Assembly: GCF_002042965.1 (NCBI RefSeq) | Contig: NZ_MZNT01000008.1 | Span: 186,001-250,000, forward strand | Source: Paenibacillus sp. 32352 | GTDB lineage: Bacteria; Bacillota; Bacilli; Paenibacillales; NBRC-103111 | Direction: 5' to 3' | DNA length: 64,000 nt | Shown: positions 26,464-34,725 of the stretch, one piece after another | How the letters are laid out: each line of letters begins with the position of its first letter | How positions within the stretch are numbered: position 1 is the stretch's first letter | Notes under the pieces: generated by a model | What the model saw: only the letters and a program-made list of their open reading frames with translations | What the model was told of the DNA's origin: nothing | Database searches by the model: none | Position numbers and translations under genes: made by a program

Positions 26464-27651
26464 ATGCTGTTTCAAACGATAGGCGTACTGTTGTTAGGTC
26501 TCATAGCGATCGTCATTTTGATAGACGTGATCCCTATATGCCGGGATTGGCTTAGCCGGATTCATATCGGGCGTTACCAGGATAAGCAGCTATGGAACAA
26601 GTCTATAACAACGATAGGAACCCGCTGGCTGAACCATACCCCCAAAATCAAGGTGACGGATAATACGAGATTCGTTGCGATTGATATGCTGAGAGGAAAT
26701 TACACGAAGAGCGCGATCCAGCATTGGCAGGAAGCTGCGCTGGTTATGGGCTTGGCCGAGTATTTGAAGCGTAACGACGACCTTCAGGTCAGACAGGAAA
26801 TGACGAAGTTTCTGAATTCCAAGTTTGACAGTCAGGGACAATGGGTGGAGCAGCCCAAGCAGGTGGATGCCGCCATATTAGCCTATGCGGTCATGAAGCT
26901 TGACGGTGTGGATACAGACCGTTACAAAGCCGCGTTCGATGCCGTTTGGGAAATGATTCAGGATCACATAGGGCAGGATGGAACAGTAGCTTACCGGAAG
27001 TTTATGCAAAATTACCGGTATGTGGATACGATCGGATTCATTTGTCCCTTCCTCGTCGCATACGGGGTCCGGTACGGAAAGCAGGAATGCGTAGATTTGG
27101 CGGTCAGGCAGATTCAGGCCTATGAAGAGAATGGTATGCTGGATCCCCATTATATTCCGAGTCATGCGTATCAAGTGGAGAATAAAGTTCCGCTCGGGCT
27201 GTATGGCTGGGGAAGAGGCTTAGGATGGTTTGCCATCGGGCTTATTGATGCATGGACGGAGCTTCCGGAGGGGCACCCCTATAAGTCCGTGCTGGAGGAG
27301 AGCGTGAAACGGTTTGCGAGAGCGGCCAGCTCGTTTCAGCAGTCTTCCGGCAACTGGAGCTGGACGGTTACCCGCAAGGAATGCAGGCCCGATTCATCCA
27401 CCACAGCCACGTTGGGCTGGTTTATGCTGCAGGCTTCGCAAATTGAAGAGATTTCCGAGCTGTGCAAGGATAGCGCCGATAAGGCCGTTCGTTATTTAAT
27501 GCAGGCTACCCGCAGGAACGGAGCGGTCGATTTCTCTCAAGGGGACACCAAGGATATCGGAGTGTACTCGATGCTGTTTAACGTGCTTCCGTTCACGCAG
27601 GGCTTTTGTATCCGAATGATGAATTCCCATTCTTATTCCAGGGTTGGGTGA
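26464..27651 (+). CDS. Membrane-anchored GH88/GH105-like unsaturated glycuronyl hydrolase
   Basis: An N-terminal membrane helix (about residues 5-25) is followed by an alpha/alpha-barrel of the GH88/GH105 type: 'YRYVDTIGFICPFLVAYG', 'YGWGRGLGWFAIGLIDAWTELPE', 'GNWSWTVTRKECRPDSSTTATLGWFMLQAS'. The enzymes hydrolyse unsaturated uronic acids left by polysaccharide lyases. A membrane-tethered version inside an EPS assembly operon is unusual; it may trim or edit the polymer, or have lost catalysis and serve as a sugar-binding factor. The family's catalytic Asp appears present in 'YVDTIGF'. Confidence 0.8.
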   Translation: MLFQTIGVLLLGLIAIVILIDVIPICRDWLSRIHIGRYQDKQLWNKSITTIGTRWLNHTPKIKVTDNTRFVAIDMLRGNYTKSAIQHWQEAALVMGLAEYLKRNDDLQVRQEMTKFLNSKFDSQGQWVEQPKQVDAAILAYAVMKLDGVDTDRYKAAFDAVWEMIQDHIGQDGTVAYRKFMQNYRYVDTIGFICPFLVAYGVRYGKQECVDLAVRQIQAYEENGMLDPHYIPSHAYQVENKVPLGLYGWGRGLGWFAIGLIDAWTELPEGHPYKSVLEESVKRFARAASSFQQSSGNWSWTVTRKECRPDSSTTATLGWFMLQASQIEEISELCKDSADKAVRYLMQATRRNGAVDFSQGDTKDIGVYSMLFNVLPFTQGFCIRMMNSHSYSRVG

Positions 27652-27655
27652 GCCA

Positions 27656-28216
27656 ATGATCAAAAAATGCATTCATTTCATTAGAGCCAGGGCGAGGAAA
27701 TATATATTGGAGGAGCTGTGGCTCGAGGACTATATCAAGATGGGCTTAAGAATAGGCGATAACTGTTCCATTCAGCCCGGGGTCGTCTTCGATTATTCCC
27801 ACTGCTGGCTGATCAAGATCGGCAACAATGTCACGATAGCGCCGCAAGCCTATTTGCTCGCCCACGACGCCAGCACCAAGCAGCTCAGCCAATATACGAA
27901 GGTGGGCAGCGTCACCATTGAGGACAATGTGTTCATAGGCGCCAGAGCCTTGATTATGCCCGGTGTGACCGTCGGCAAAAATTCCATCGTAGCCGCTGGC
28001 AGCATCGTGACCAAGTCGGTGCCCGAGGGGGTTGTCGTCGCGGGCAATCCGGCGAAGGTCCTATTGACCGTGGAGGAATATATCGAGAAGACAAACGCGC
28101 TGATGAAGAGCAGGAAAACCTATGGGGAACGCTTCACGCTAGGCGGGAACATATCCCCGGAGGATAGGCTCAAGATGTACGAGGAGCTTATTCAGGAGAT
28201 CGGGTTTGTCGTATAA
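27656..28216 (+). CDS. Left-handed beta-helix (hexapeptide) acetyltransferase A
   Basis: The 186-residue protein has hexapeptide repeats: 'KIGNNVTIAPQAYLLAHDAST', 'VTIEDNVFIGARALIMPGVTVGKNSIVAAGSIVTKSVPEGVVVAGNPAKVL'. HD in 'LAHDAST' supplies the likely catalytic His of the CAT/NodL-like group. It probably O- or N-acetylates a sugar of the EPS repeat. ATG 27656 is preferred to TTG 27644, which overlaps the previous gene. Confidence 0.88.
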   Translation: MIKKCIHFIRARARKYILEELWLEDYIKMGLRIGDNCSIQPGVVFDYSHCWLIKIGNNVTIAPQAYLLAHDASTKQLSQYTKVGSVTIEDNVFIGARALIMPGVTVGKNSIVAAGSIVTKSVPEGVVVAGNPAKVLLTVEEYIEKTNALMKSRKTYGERFTLGGNISPEDRLKMYEELIQEIGFVV

Positions 28217-28241
28217 ATTATTAGAGTAAGCGGGTGGCCCA

Positions 28242-28787
28242 ATGATTGCAAGGATCCTATCTTCGTTGAAAGCGAGGATACAAAATAAGCTGAATCCCAA
28301 GACAGAGCTGCAGCGGCTGAAGGAGAGAGGTTTAACCTACGGGAAAAATTTTAATTTTTTTAACAGCGTTATCGATTACGGCCATTGCTGGCTTGTTGAG
28401 ATCGGCGACGATGTAACGATAACCAACAGCACCATTCTGGCCCATGATGCCAGTACCAAATATTATTTCGGGAAATCCAAGATAGGCAAGGTCAAGATCG
28501 GAGACAGGGTCTTTATCGGGTATAACAGTGTCATTCTGTGCAACGTTACCATCGGCAATGATGTTATCGTGGCGGCGGGCTCCATCGTAACCAAATCCAT
28601 ACCGGACAACAGCATTGTAGCGGGCAATCCGGCAAGGGTTATCGGCAAAACCTCCGATTATTTGGAAAAGCACAGGGAGCTGCTGAAGGTTAAGCCGGTA
28701 TATGATACGTATTGGCCGTATAAGACCCAGGAACAGATTGAGCAAATCAAAAGAGAGCTTGACCATGACTTCGGCTATGATGAATAA
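28242..28787 (+). CDS. Left-handed beta-helix (hexapeptide) acetyltransferase B
   Basis: The 181-residue tandem paralogue of the preceding gene has 'FNSVIDYGHCWLVEIGDDVTI', 'LAHDASTKYYFGKSKIGKVKIGDRVFIGYNSVILCNVTIGN' and 'AAGSIVTKSIPDNSIVAGNPARVIG'. It shares the 'DYGHCWL.(K/E)IG' and 'LAHDASTK' segments with A, so the two probably modify different positions or sugars. The ribosome site is CGGGTGG. The flippase gene follows 27 bases later. Confidence 0.88.
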   Translation: MIARILSSLKARIQNKLNPKTELQRLKERGLTYGKNFNFFNSVIDYGHCWLVEIGDDVTITNSTILAHDASTKYYFGKSKIGKVKIGDRVFIGYNSVILCNVTIGNDVIVAAGSIVTKSIPDNSIVAGNPARVIGKTSDYLEKHRELLKVKPVYDTYWPYKTQEQIEQIKRELDHDFGYDE

Positions 28788-28814
28788 ATTAGAGTCAGGA
28801 ATGCGGAGATCCTT

Positions 28815-30374
28815 ATGAGAGTGAATAATTCTATCATTAATATATCGGTCGGCATAGGAAATCAGCTCATCATTACGTTCTTGAGCTTCTTCTCAAGAAC
28901 CGTATTTATCCAAACTCTCGGCGTCGAATATTTAGGGCTGAACGGCTTGTTTACGAATGTGCTGGCCATGCTTTCCCTGGCTGAGGCAGGGATAGGGTCG
29001 AGCATCATTTACAGTCTTTACAAGCCTGTCGCGGAAAACGATTATGAGAAAATTAATGTGCTCATGAAATTATACAAAAGGGCATATACCATAATAGCCT
29101 TCGTTGTTCTGCTGCTTGGTCTCGCCATCATGCCGTTTCTGCCTTATTTCATCAAAGACCACAGCCTTCAAAATATACAGATCATCTACCTTTTGTTCCT
29201 GGCCAACACTGTCATACCGTACTTCTTCTCCTACAAAACCAATTTATTGAACGTGTACCAAAAAAGCTACATTACAACGGCCATATTCTCGGGTCTGTCC
29301 ATCGCATCCACCTTACTCAAAATCGGAATTCTGTATTGGACGCAAAATTACGTTTATTACCTTATTATTGATTGCCTGATCATACTCATCAATTCACTGC
29401 TCCTGTTCGTGATCGTTAACCGGATGTATCCTTTCCTGAAGGAAAAGGTGACAGCCAAGCTGGATGCCGCCACGAAGAGCGGTATTATCAAGAATGTGAA
29501 GGCCATCATACTCCAAAACGTAGGGACCTATTTCATTTTCGGAACAAGCAATATTATGATCTCGACCTTTGTCAGCATTGCCGCCGTAGGGCTGTACTCC
29601 AACTATAATATGCTGATAGAAATATGCCGCACGTTCATTAACCAGGTATTCAACAATATCTACCATAGTGTCGGCAATCTGGTGGCCAAGGAAAGCAAGG
29701 AAAAGATCTACAGCGTATATAAAGTCACCATGCTGATGAATTTCTGGCTGTATTCATTTTGCGCCATCTTCATGTACGTCATTATTGAGCCGTTCATCAC
29801 CTTGTGGATTGGCAAGCAGTTTATTATGGAGAAAATGGTCCTAATTGTACTCATGGTGACCTTTTACGAAAGAGGCATGAGAAACTCGATCAGCACGGTA
29901 AAAACGACAGCCGGGATTTTCCACGAGGACCGCTATGCTCCCCTATGCCAGGCAGCGATCAATTTGGGCATCTCCATATGGCTGGTTCAAGCCATCGGAT
30001 TGTCCGGGGTATTCATCGGAGCGTTAATCAGCGCCCTGCTCGTACCATTCTGGACGACGCCGTATCTTGTTTATAAGAAGGTGTTTCAAAGGCCTTTAAC
30101 CCACTACTACGCGACTTACGCTTATTATGCGGCCATAGCGCTGGGGACCTGCCTGCTTACGAGCTGGTTATGCCATTGGTTCGCTGCGGATACGGTAGGG
30201 ATGCTGATCATCAAGATGATCATTTGCATGATCGTGCCCAATATGGTGTACGCTGCGTTCTTTTACAAAACGGAGGAAATGAAATACGTACTGGGTATTG
30301 TCCGGCAACTGCTAGGCAAGGTTCTAGGGAAGGTCAAGCGTACTCCAAGCCCGAGTCTGCCCTCCGAAAGCTAG
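28815..30374 (+). CDS. Wzx-type polysaccharide flippase
   Basis: The 519-residue MATE/MOP-type membrane protein begins 'NNSIINISVGIGNQLIITFLSFFSRTVFIQTLGVEYLGLNGLF', the standard opening of EPS repeat flippases, with about 12-14 hydrophobic helices. It moves undecaprenyl-linked repeat units across the membrane. It is the last gene of EPS operon 1; the second operon's promoter starts 45 bases after its stop. No separate Wzy is seen in operon 1, so polymerisation may rely on the EpsG-like protein of operon 2. Confidence 0.92.
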   Translation: MRVNNSIINISVGIGNQLIITFLSFFSRTVFIQTLGVEYLGLNGLFTNVLAMLSLAEAGIGSSIIYSLYKPVAENDYEKINVLMKLYKRAYTIIAFVVLLLGLAIMPFLPYFIKDHSLQNIQIIYLLFLANTVIPYFFSYKTNLLNVYQKSYITTAIFSGLSIASTLLKIGILYWTQNYVYYLIIDCLIILINSLLLFVIVNRMYPFLKEKVTAKLDAATKSGIIKNVKAIILQNVGTYFIFGTSNIMISTFVSIAAVGLYSNYNMLIEICRTFINQVFNNIYHSVGNLVAKESKEKIYSVYKVTMLMNFWLYSFCAIFMYVIIEPFITLWIGKQFIMEKMVLIVLMVTFYERGMRNSISTVKTTAGIFHEDRYAPLCQAAINLGISIWLVQAIGLSGVFIGALISALLVPFWTTPYLVYKKVFQRPLTHYYATYAYYAAIALGTCLLTSWLCHWFAADTVGMLIIKMIICMIVPNMVYAAFFYKTEEMKYVLGIVRQLLGKVLGKVKRTPSPSLPSES

Positions 30375-30418
30375 CGAATGATGCCTGTGACAGATTGGGG
30401 AAAATGGCGCAAATTGTA

Positions 30419-30447
30419 TTGACAAATTCTTTATAAAGAACTAGAAT
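30419..30447 (+). promoter_or_regulatory. Promoter of EPS operon 2 with SinR-type operator in the spacer
   Basis: TTGACA (30419-30424), exactly 17 bases, TAGAAT (30442-30447). The spacer is almost wholly ATTCTTTATAAAGAAC (30426-30441), 15 of 16 positions of the perfect palindrome. The layout is the same as at 19661. Confidence 0.8.
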
Positions 30448-30456
30448 GAAGGTACT

Positions 30457-30495
30457 GAGCACTAACTTAGTGGAAAAAGTTCGCTCCTTTTTTTT
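30457..30495 (+). terminator. Early attenuator-like hairpin in the EPS operon 2 leader
   Basis: GAGC and AACTT (30457-30468) can pair with AAGTT and GCTC (30477-30486), followed by C and eight T. It begins only a few bases after the predicted transcription start. Confidence 0.45.
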
Positions 30496-30504
30496 GCCTC
30501 ACTT

Positions 30505-30550
30505 GTTCTTTATAAAGAATTTAAAAACAAAATTATTCTTGTTCAAGAAC
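30505..30550. promoter_or_regulatory. Second and third SinR-type operators of EPS operon 2
   Basis: GTTCTTTATAAAGAAT (30505-30520) matches 15 of 16 positions of the perfect palindrome. A weaker site, ATTCTTGTTCAAGAAC (30535-30550), follows with centres 30 bases apart, about three helical turns. Confidence 0.6.
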
Positions 30551-30684
30551 GAAATGATTGCAATTCATAAAATTCTCCTCCTTTTTACCTGCTTCATAAG
30601 AACTATAATCATTTCGACAAAATATACAGCATGAAGACTTAGCAGTGTCATATTTCATGAGAAATTCTTTTTTTTTGAAGTGAT

Positions 30685-30700
30685 GTTCTTTATAAAGAAC
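30685..30700. promoter_or_regulatory. Perfect SinR-type palindrome upstream of the EpsC-like gene
   Basis: GTTCTTTATAAAGAAC is a perfect 16-bp palindrome: two SinR half-sites (GTTCTYT) facing each other across AT. It lies 180 bases downstream of the second operator and about 135 bases before the first gene of EPS operon 2, so repression at a distance or roadblocking is possible. Confidence 0.7.
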
Positions 30701-30721
30701 AATCTCTTTGCGGGACGGAAT

Positions 30722-30804
30722 CCCTCGATGTTATCGAACGCGGCGCACGTTCCAATCCGACATTAGAGGGTTTAAATATAAGGTCTTTCTTCAAGGACCT
30801 TATA
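30722..30804 (+). other. Structured 5' leader RNA candidate of EPS operon 2
   Basis: Nested stems: CCCTC/GAGGG (30722-30726/30766-30770), ATGT/ACAT (30728-30731/30760-30763) and GAACG/CGTTC (30736-30740/30748-30752). A separate 9-bp hairpin TATAAGGTC/GACCTTATA (30777-30785/30796-30804) lies just before the ribosome site. The flanking gene-free stretch from 30375 holds only promoter, operators and these stems. Confidence 0.45.
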
Positions 30805-30834
30805 CTTAAGTACTTTATTGGGAGGGTGAAGTTG

Positions 30835-32667
30835 TTGTCATACCATCAAAGGCTGTCGTTATTAATTATGGTTGATTCGGCCATCGTATTGACGGCTATA
30901 TTCTTCAGCCGTTTTTTGCTGGAAGCCGACCTTCATGTCATTACGCTTCCGCTGGTCGTCAGTTCTATCACACTTCTGCTCAGTCATCATGTGTTTTCCA
31001 TGATTTATAAAATGTATAAAAAAGCCTGGGAGTATGCGAGCGTCGGGGAATTGGTATGTATCGTCAAGGCGGTGACATTATCAATTATTACCACAGCCTT
31101 CATCCAGGAGATGATCGTGCAGGATATTTATGTCCGGCTGCTTGCGGTCACGTGGATGGTTCACATCTTATTAATCGGAGGCTCGCGTTTTTGCTGGCGG
31201 CTGATCCGGGGCATTTATATTAAAAACGATGTGAACAAGAAGCGTACGCTCATCATCGGGGCTGGATCGGCAGGCGTGATGGTTGCCAGACAGCTGGTTA
31301 AAAATCACGACGTGGAGCTTTTGCCGGTAGCCTTCATCGACGACAATCCGAACCTTCAGCATTTGGACATTCTGGGCATTCCCGTTGTCGGGGGCATCGA
31401 CCAAATCGAAAAAGCGGTGGAAGAGCTTCATATCGACAACATTGTCATCGCCATCCCTTCCCTTGGCAAAAAGGGGCTTAACAACATCTTCAGGGAATGT
31501 GCGAAGACGTCGGCCAAGACGCAAATCCTGCCGATGCTTGAGGATATCGTAACCGGTAAATTATCGGTAAGCCAGTTCCGCGATGTTCAGGTCGAGGATC
31601 TGCTCGGCAGGGAACCGATTGAGCTCGATATCGACAGCATCTCGGGATACGTTACCCAGAAGAGGGTGCTGGTCACGGGGGCAGGCGGTTCGATCGGATC
31701 GGAAATTTGCCGTCAAATCACCCGCTTTCATCCAAGCCAATTGATTCTTCTGGGCCATGGAGAGAACAGTATTTACTCGATCGAGATGGAGCTTCGCGAT
31801 CTGTGCGGCAACACAGACATTAAGTTCGTGACGGAAATAGCGGATATTCAGGATGCCGTCAAAATGATGAGCATTATGAACAAATACCGACCCCAGGTGG
31901 TCTATCATGCCGCTGCCCATAAACATGTGCCGTTAATGGAACGGAATCCGGAGGAAGCGGTCAAAAACAACGTCATCGGGACATTAAACGTAGCCAAAGC
32001 GGCCAGCAAATTCGGTGTCGGTACGTTTGTCATGATTTCAACGGATAAGGCCGTGAATCCTACCAGCGTCATGGGAGCTACGAAGCGGCTGGCGGAAATG
32101 ATCATCCAGCACATGGATATGAGCAGCGAGACCAAGTTCGTCGCCGTTCGGTTCGGCAATGTGCTGGGCAGCCGTGGCAGCGTCATTCCGCGGTTTAAGC
32201 AGCAGATTGAAAAGGGCGGGCCGGTATCGGTAACCCATCCCGATATGATCCGATACTTTATGACCATACCGGAGGCTTCCCGTCTGGTTATTCAAGCGGG
32301 GGCGTTGGCCAAGGGAGGCGAAATCTTCGTTCTCGATATGGGGGAGCCGGTTAAGATCGTCGATCTGGCGAGAAATTTGATCAAGCTCTCAGGTCATTCC
32401 ACCGACGACATCGAAATCGTCTTTACAGGAATAAGACCCGGCGAGAAGCTGTTCGAGGAGCTGCTGCAGGCTAACGAGGTCGAGGAGCGGCAGGTCTACC
32501 CCAAAATTTATATCGGCAAAACATCGGATTTGTACATAGAAGAAATACGGAAGGTCATTGCAAGCTATACGACGCTGGAGGGAACTGCGCTCCGGGAGCA
32601 GCTGCTGAATCTGGCTAACGGCAGAGTGATGCCGGCACCTGCCAAGAAATTAATTTCGATAGGTTAA
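30835..32667 (+). CDS. epsC: Membrane UDP-sugar 4,6-dehydratase (EpsC/CapD/PglF-like)
   Basis: The 610-residue protein has four N-terminal membrane helices (about residues 10-110), a CoA-binding-like domain ('TLIIGAGSAGVMVARQLV') and a C-terminal SDR dehydratase with 'VLVTGAGGSIGSEICRQI', 'AAHKHVPLMERNPEEAVKNNVIGTLNVA' and 'MISTDKAVNPTSVMGATKR'. In Bacillus the homologue EpsC converts UDP-GlcNAc to the 4-keto-6-deoxy sugar, the first step to UDP-di-N-acetylbacillosamine; the matching aminotransferase and acetyltransferase end this operon. GTG 30826 overlaps the ribosome site GGGAGGG, so TTG 30835 (or 30832) is the likely start. Confidence 0.92.
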   Translation: MSYHQRLSLLIMVDSAIVLTAIFFSRFLLEADLHVITLPLVVSSITLLLSHHVFSMIYKMYKKAWEYASVGELVCIVKAVTLSIITTAFIQEMIVQDIYVRLLAVTWMVHILLIGGSRFCWRLIRGIYIKNDVNKKRTLIIGAGSAGVMVARQLVKNHDVELLPVAFIDDNPNLQHLDILGIPVVGGIDQIEKAVEELHIDNIVIAIPSLGKKGLNNIFRECAKTSAKTQILPMLEDIVTGKLSVSQFRDVQVEDLLGREPIELDIDSISGYVTQKRVLVTGAGGSIGSEICRQITRFHPSQLILLGHGENSIYSIEMELRDLCGNTDIKFVTEIADIQDAVKMMSIMNKYRPQVVYHAAAHKHVPLMERNPEEAVKNNVIGTLNVAKAASKFGVGTFVMISTDKAVNPTSVMGATKRLAEMIIQHMDMSSETKFVAVRFGNVLGSRGSVIPRFKQQIEKGGPVSVTHPDMIRYFMTIPEASRLVIQAGALAKGGEIFVLDMGEPVKIVDLARNLIKLSGHSTDDIEIVFTGIRPGEKLFEELLQANEVEERQVYPKIYIGKTSDLYIEEIRKVIASYTTLEGTALREQLLNLANGRVMPAPAKKLISIG

Positions 32668-32685
32668 GAAGGAGCGGATAAACGG

Positions 32686-33561
32686 ATGAAGGTAAGAAAA
32701 GCTATTATTCCGGCGGCTGGCCTCGGCACCCGGTTTCTCCCGGCAACCAAGGCAATGCCCAAGGAAATGCTGCCGATAGTAGATAAACCGACGATTCAAT
32801 ACATTGTGGAAGAAGCCATAGAGTCCGGCATAGAGGACATCATTATCGTAACCGGCAAAGGCAAACGGGCGATTGAGGATCATTTCGACAGCTCCTTTGA
32901 GCTGGAGCAGAACCTGCTGGAGAAGCAAAAGTTCGACCTGCTGAACGAAGTGCAGAAGTCGGCGAACGTCGACATCCACTATATTCGCCAGAAGGAGCCG
33001 AAAGGCTTGGGGCATGCGATATGGTGCGCCCGCAAGTTTGTTGGCGACGAACCGTTCGCAGTTCTGCTCGGGGACGATATTGTCCGTGCGGATAAGCCTT
33101 GCCTGAAGCAAATGATGGAGCTCTACGATCATTACCGGGCCTCAATCATAGGGGTCAAGCATGTATCCGATGACGAGGTATCCCGTTACGGCATTGTTGA
33201 CGGCAATCAGATGGATGAACGCTTTTATAAAGTGAAGCATCTGGTCGAGAAGCCGAAGAAGGAATTCGCACCGTCGAACCTGGCCATTATGGGGCGGTAT
33301 ATATTAAGCCCGCGCATCTTCGATATTTTAAGCAGTCAGGAACCGGGAGCCGGATCGGAGATTCAGCTTACGGACGGCATTGCGGAGCTGAACCGGCAGG
33401 AAGCGGTTTATGCTTACGAGTTCCACGGAACAAGGCATGATGTAGGGGAAAAAATGGGCTTTATCCAAACGACCATTGAATTTGCGCTCCAGCGGGATGA
33501 TTTGCGCTATGATCTGCTAAACTATTTGTCCCGCGTGCTGGAGAAAGAGCTGATTAAATAG
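32686..33561 (+). CDS. galU: UTP-glucose-1-phosphate uridylyltransferase
   Basis: The 291-residue enzyme has the GalU signature 'KAIIPAAGLGTRFLPATKAMPKEMLPIVDKPTIQYIVEEA', 'RQKEPKGLGHAIWCAR', 'LLGDDIV' and 'EKPKKE'. It makes UDP-glucose for the EPS, and with the GalE gene in this operon UDP-galactose. ATG 32686 follows AAGGAGCGG, 18 bases after the dehydratase stop. Length is normal. Confidence 0.96.
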   Translation: MKVRKAIIPAAGLGTRFLPATKAMPKEMLPIVDKPTIQYIVEEAIESGIEDIIIVTGKGKRAIEDHFDSSFELEQNLLEKQKFDLLNEVQKSANVDIHYIRQKEPKGLGHAIWCARKFVGDEPFAVLLGDDIVRADKPCLKQMMELYDHYRASIIGVKHVSDDEVSRYGIVDGNQMDERFYKVKHLVEKPKKEFAPSNLAIMGRYILSPRIFDILSSQEPGAGSEIQLTDGIAELNRQEAVYAYEFHGTRHDVGEKMGFIQTTIEFALQRDDLRYDLLNYLSRVLEKELIK

Positions 33562-33570
33562 GTGACCGAC

Positions 33571-34725
33571 ATGACCCGAAAAGTGTTATTTTGCGCCACG
33601 GTGGACTATCACTTTAAGGCTTTTCATTTGCCTTATATGAGCTGGTTCAAGGAACAGGGCTGGGAGGTCCATGTCGCTGCCAACGGTCAGCTGGAGCTGC
33701 CATATGTAGATGAAAAGTTCGATATCCCTTTCGAACGCTCCCCCTTTAAGGCGGGCAACCGGAAGGTCTTTCATCAATTGAGAACGATTATTGAGGAGCA
33801 CCAATACGATATCATCCACTGTCACACCCCAATGGGAGGCGTTCTTGCCCGGCTGGCGGCCCGGAGGGTGCGCAAGCAGGGAACGAAGGTGCTGTATACG
33901 GCACACGGCTTTCACTTTTGCAAGGGGGGGCCGCTGCTTCATTGGCTGCTGTATTACCCGATTGAGAAATGGTTATCCCATTACACGGACTGCTTGATCA
34001 CCATTAATGAAGAGGATTACCGATTGGCGACGAGTCATCGGTTTAAGGCCAACCGGATTGATCACGTCCATGGGGTGGGGGTCAATACCGAGCGTTTCCA
34101 GCCTTTGGCCGAACCCGTCAAGCACGATGCTCGAAGGGCTATGGGGTATGAACCGGAAGACACGCTGATGTTTTACGCAGCTGAATTCAATAAGAACAAG
34201 AATCAGCAGTATCTTATTCAGGCGCTGGCCTTGATTCAGGAGCAAGCCCCCGGAACACGGCTGCTGCTGGCAGGCGAAGGCGCTTTGAAGGAAACGTGCC
34301 GGGAGCTGGCGACTCGTCTCGGGATTGCTGACAAGGTGCATTTTCTCGGATATCGGACGGATATCGATAAGCTTCTCCCCCTCTGTGATATTGCCGTCGC
34401 ATCAAGTGCCCGTGAAGGCCTGCCGGTTAATATTATGGAGGCGATGGCCTGCGGACTCCCCGTCATTGCGACGGATAATAGGGGCCACAGAGAGCTGGTA
34501 CATAACGATGTAAACGGGTGGATTGTAGATCCGCACGATTACAGGGCCATGGCGGAACGAATGACGGCTTTGGCCTTGAGCAAGCCGCTGCAGCATAAGC
34601 TCGGTACAGCCGGCCGCGAAATGATTGTGGCGAGCTACTCCATCCATAGGGTGCTCGATGAGAAACGCAGGATTTACACTTCATTTATGAATGAAAAGGG
34701 GGAGATATTGTGGGCGATCCCCTAA
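33571..34725 (+). CDS. epsD: GT4 glycosyltransferase (EpsD-like)
   Basis: The 384-residue enzyme opens 'RKVLFCATVDYHFKAFHLPYMSWFKEQGWEVHVAANG', the pattern of Bacillus EpsD, and continues 'DIIHCHTPMGGVLARLAARR...TAHGFHFCKGGPLLHWLLYYPIEKWLSHYTDCLITINEED'. The donor site is 'SSAREGLPVNIMEAMACGLPVIATDNRGHRELV'. ATG 33571 has AGGTGA at 6 bases; GTG 33562 directly abuts the GalU stop. Cytoplasmic or membrane-associated, adding a sugar to the lipid-linked repeat. Confidence 0.9.
   Translation: MTRKVLFCATVDYHFKAFHLPYMSWFKEQGWEVHVAANGQLELPYVDEKFDIPFERSPFKAGNRKVFHQLRTIIEEHQYDIIHCHTPMGGVLARLAARRVRKQGTKVLYTAHGFHFCKGGPLLHWLLYYPIEKWLSHYTDCLITINEEDYRLATSHRFKANRIDHVHGVGVNTERFQPLAEPVKHDARRAMGYEPEDTLMFYAAEFNKNKNQQYLIQALALIQEQAPGTRLLLAGEGALKETCRELATRLGIADKVHFLGYRTDIDKLLPLCDIAVASSAREGLPVNIMEAMACGLPVIATDNRGHRELVHNDVNGWIVDPHDYRAMAERMTALALSKPLQHKLGTAGREMIVASYSIHRVLDEKRRIYTSFMNEKGEILWAIP

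Noticed and set aside
30446..30634. Short plus-strand frame in the leader of EPS operon 2
   Set aside because: It runs through operators and the T tract, has no ribosome site and a low-complexity product; the stretch is better explained as regulatory.
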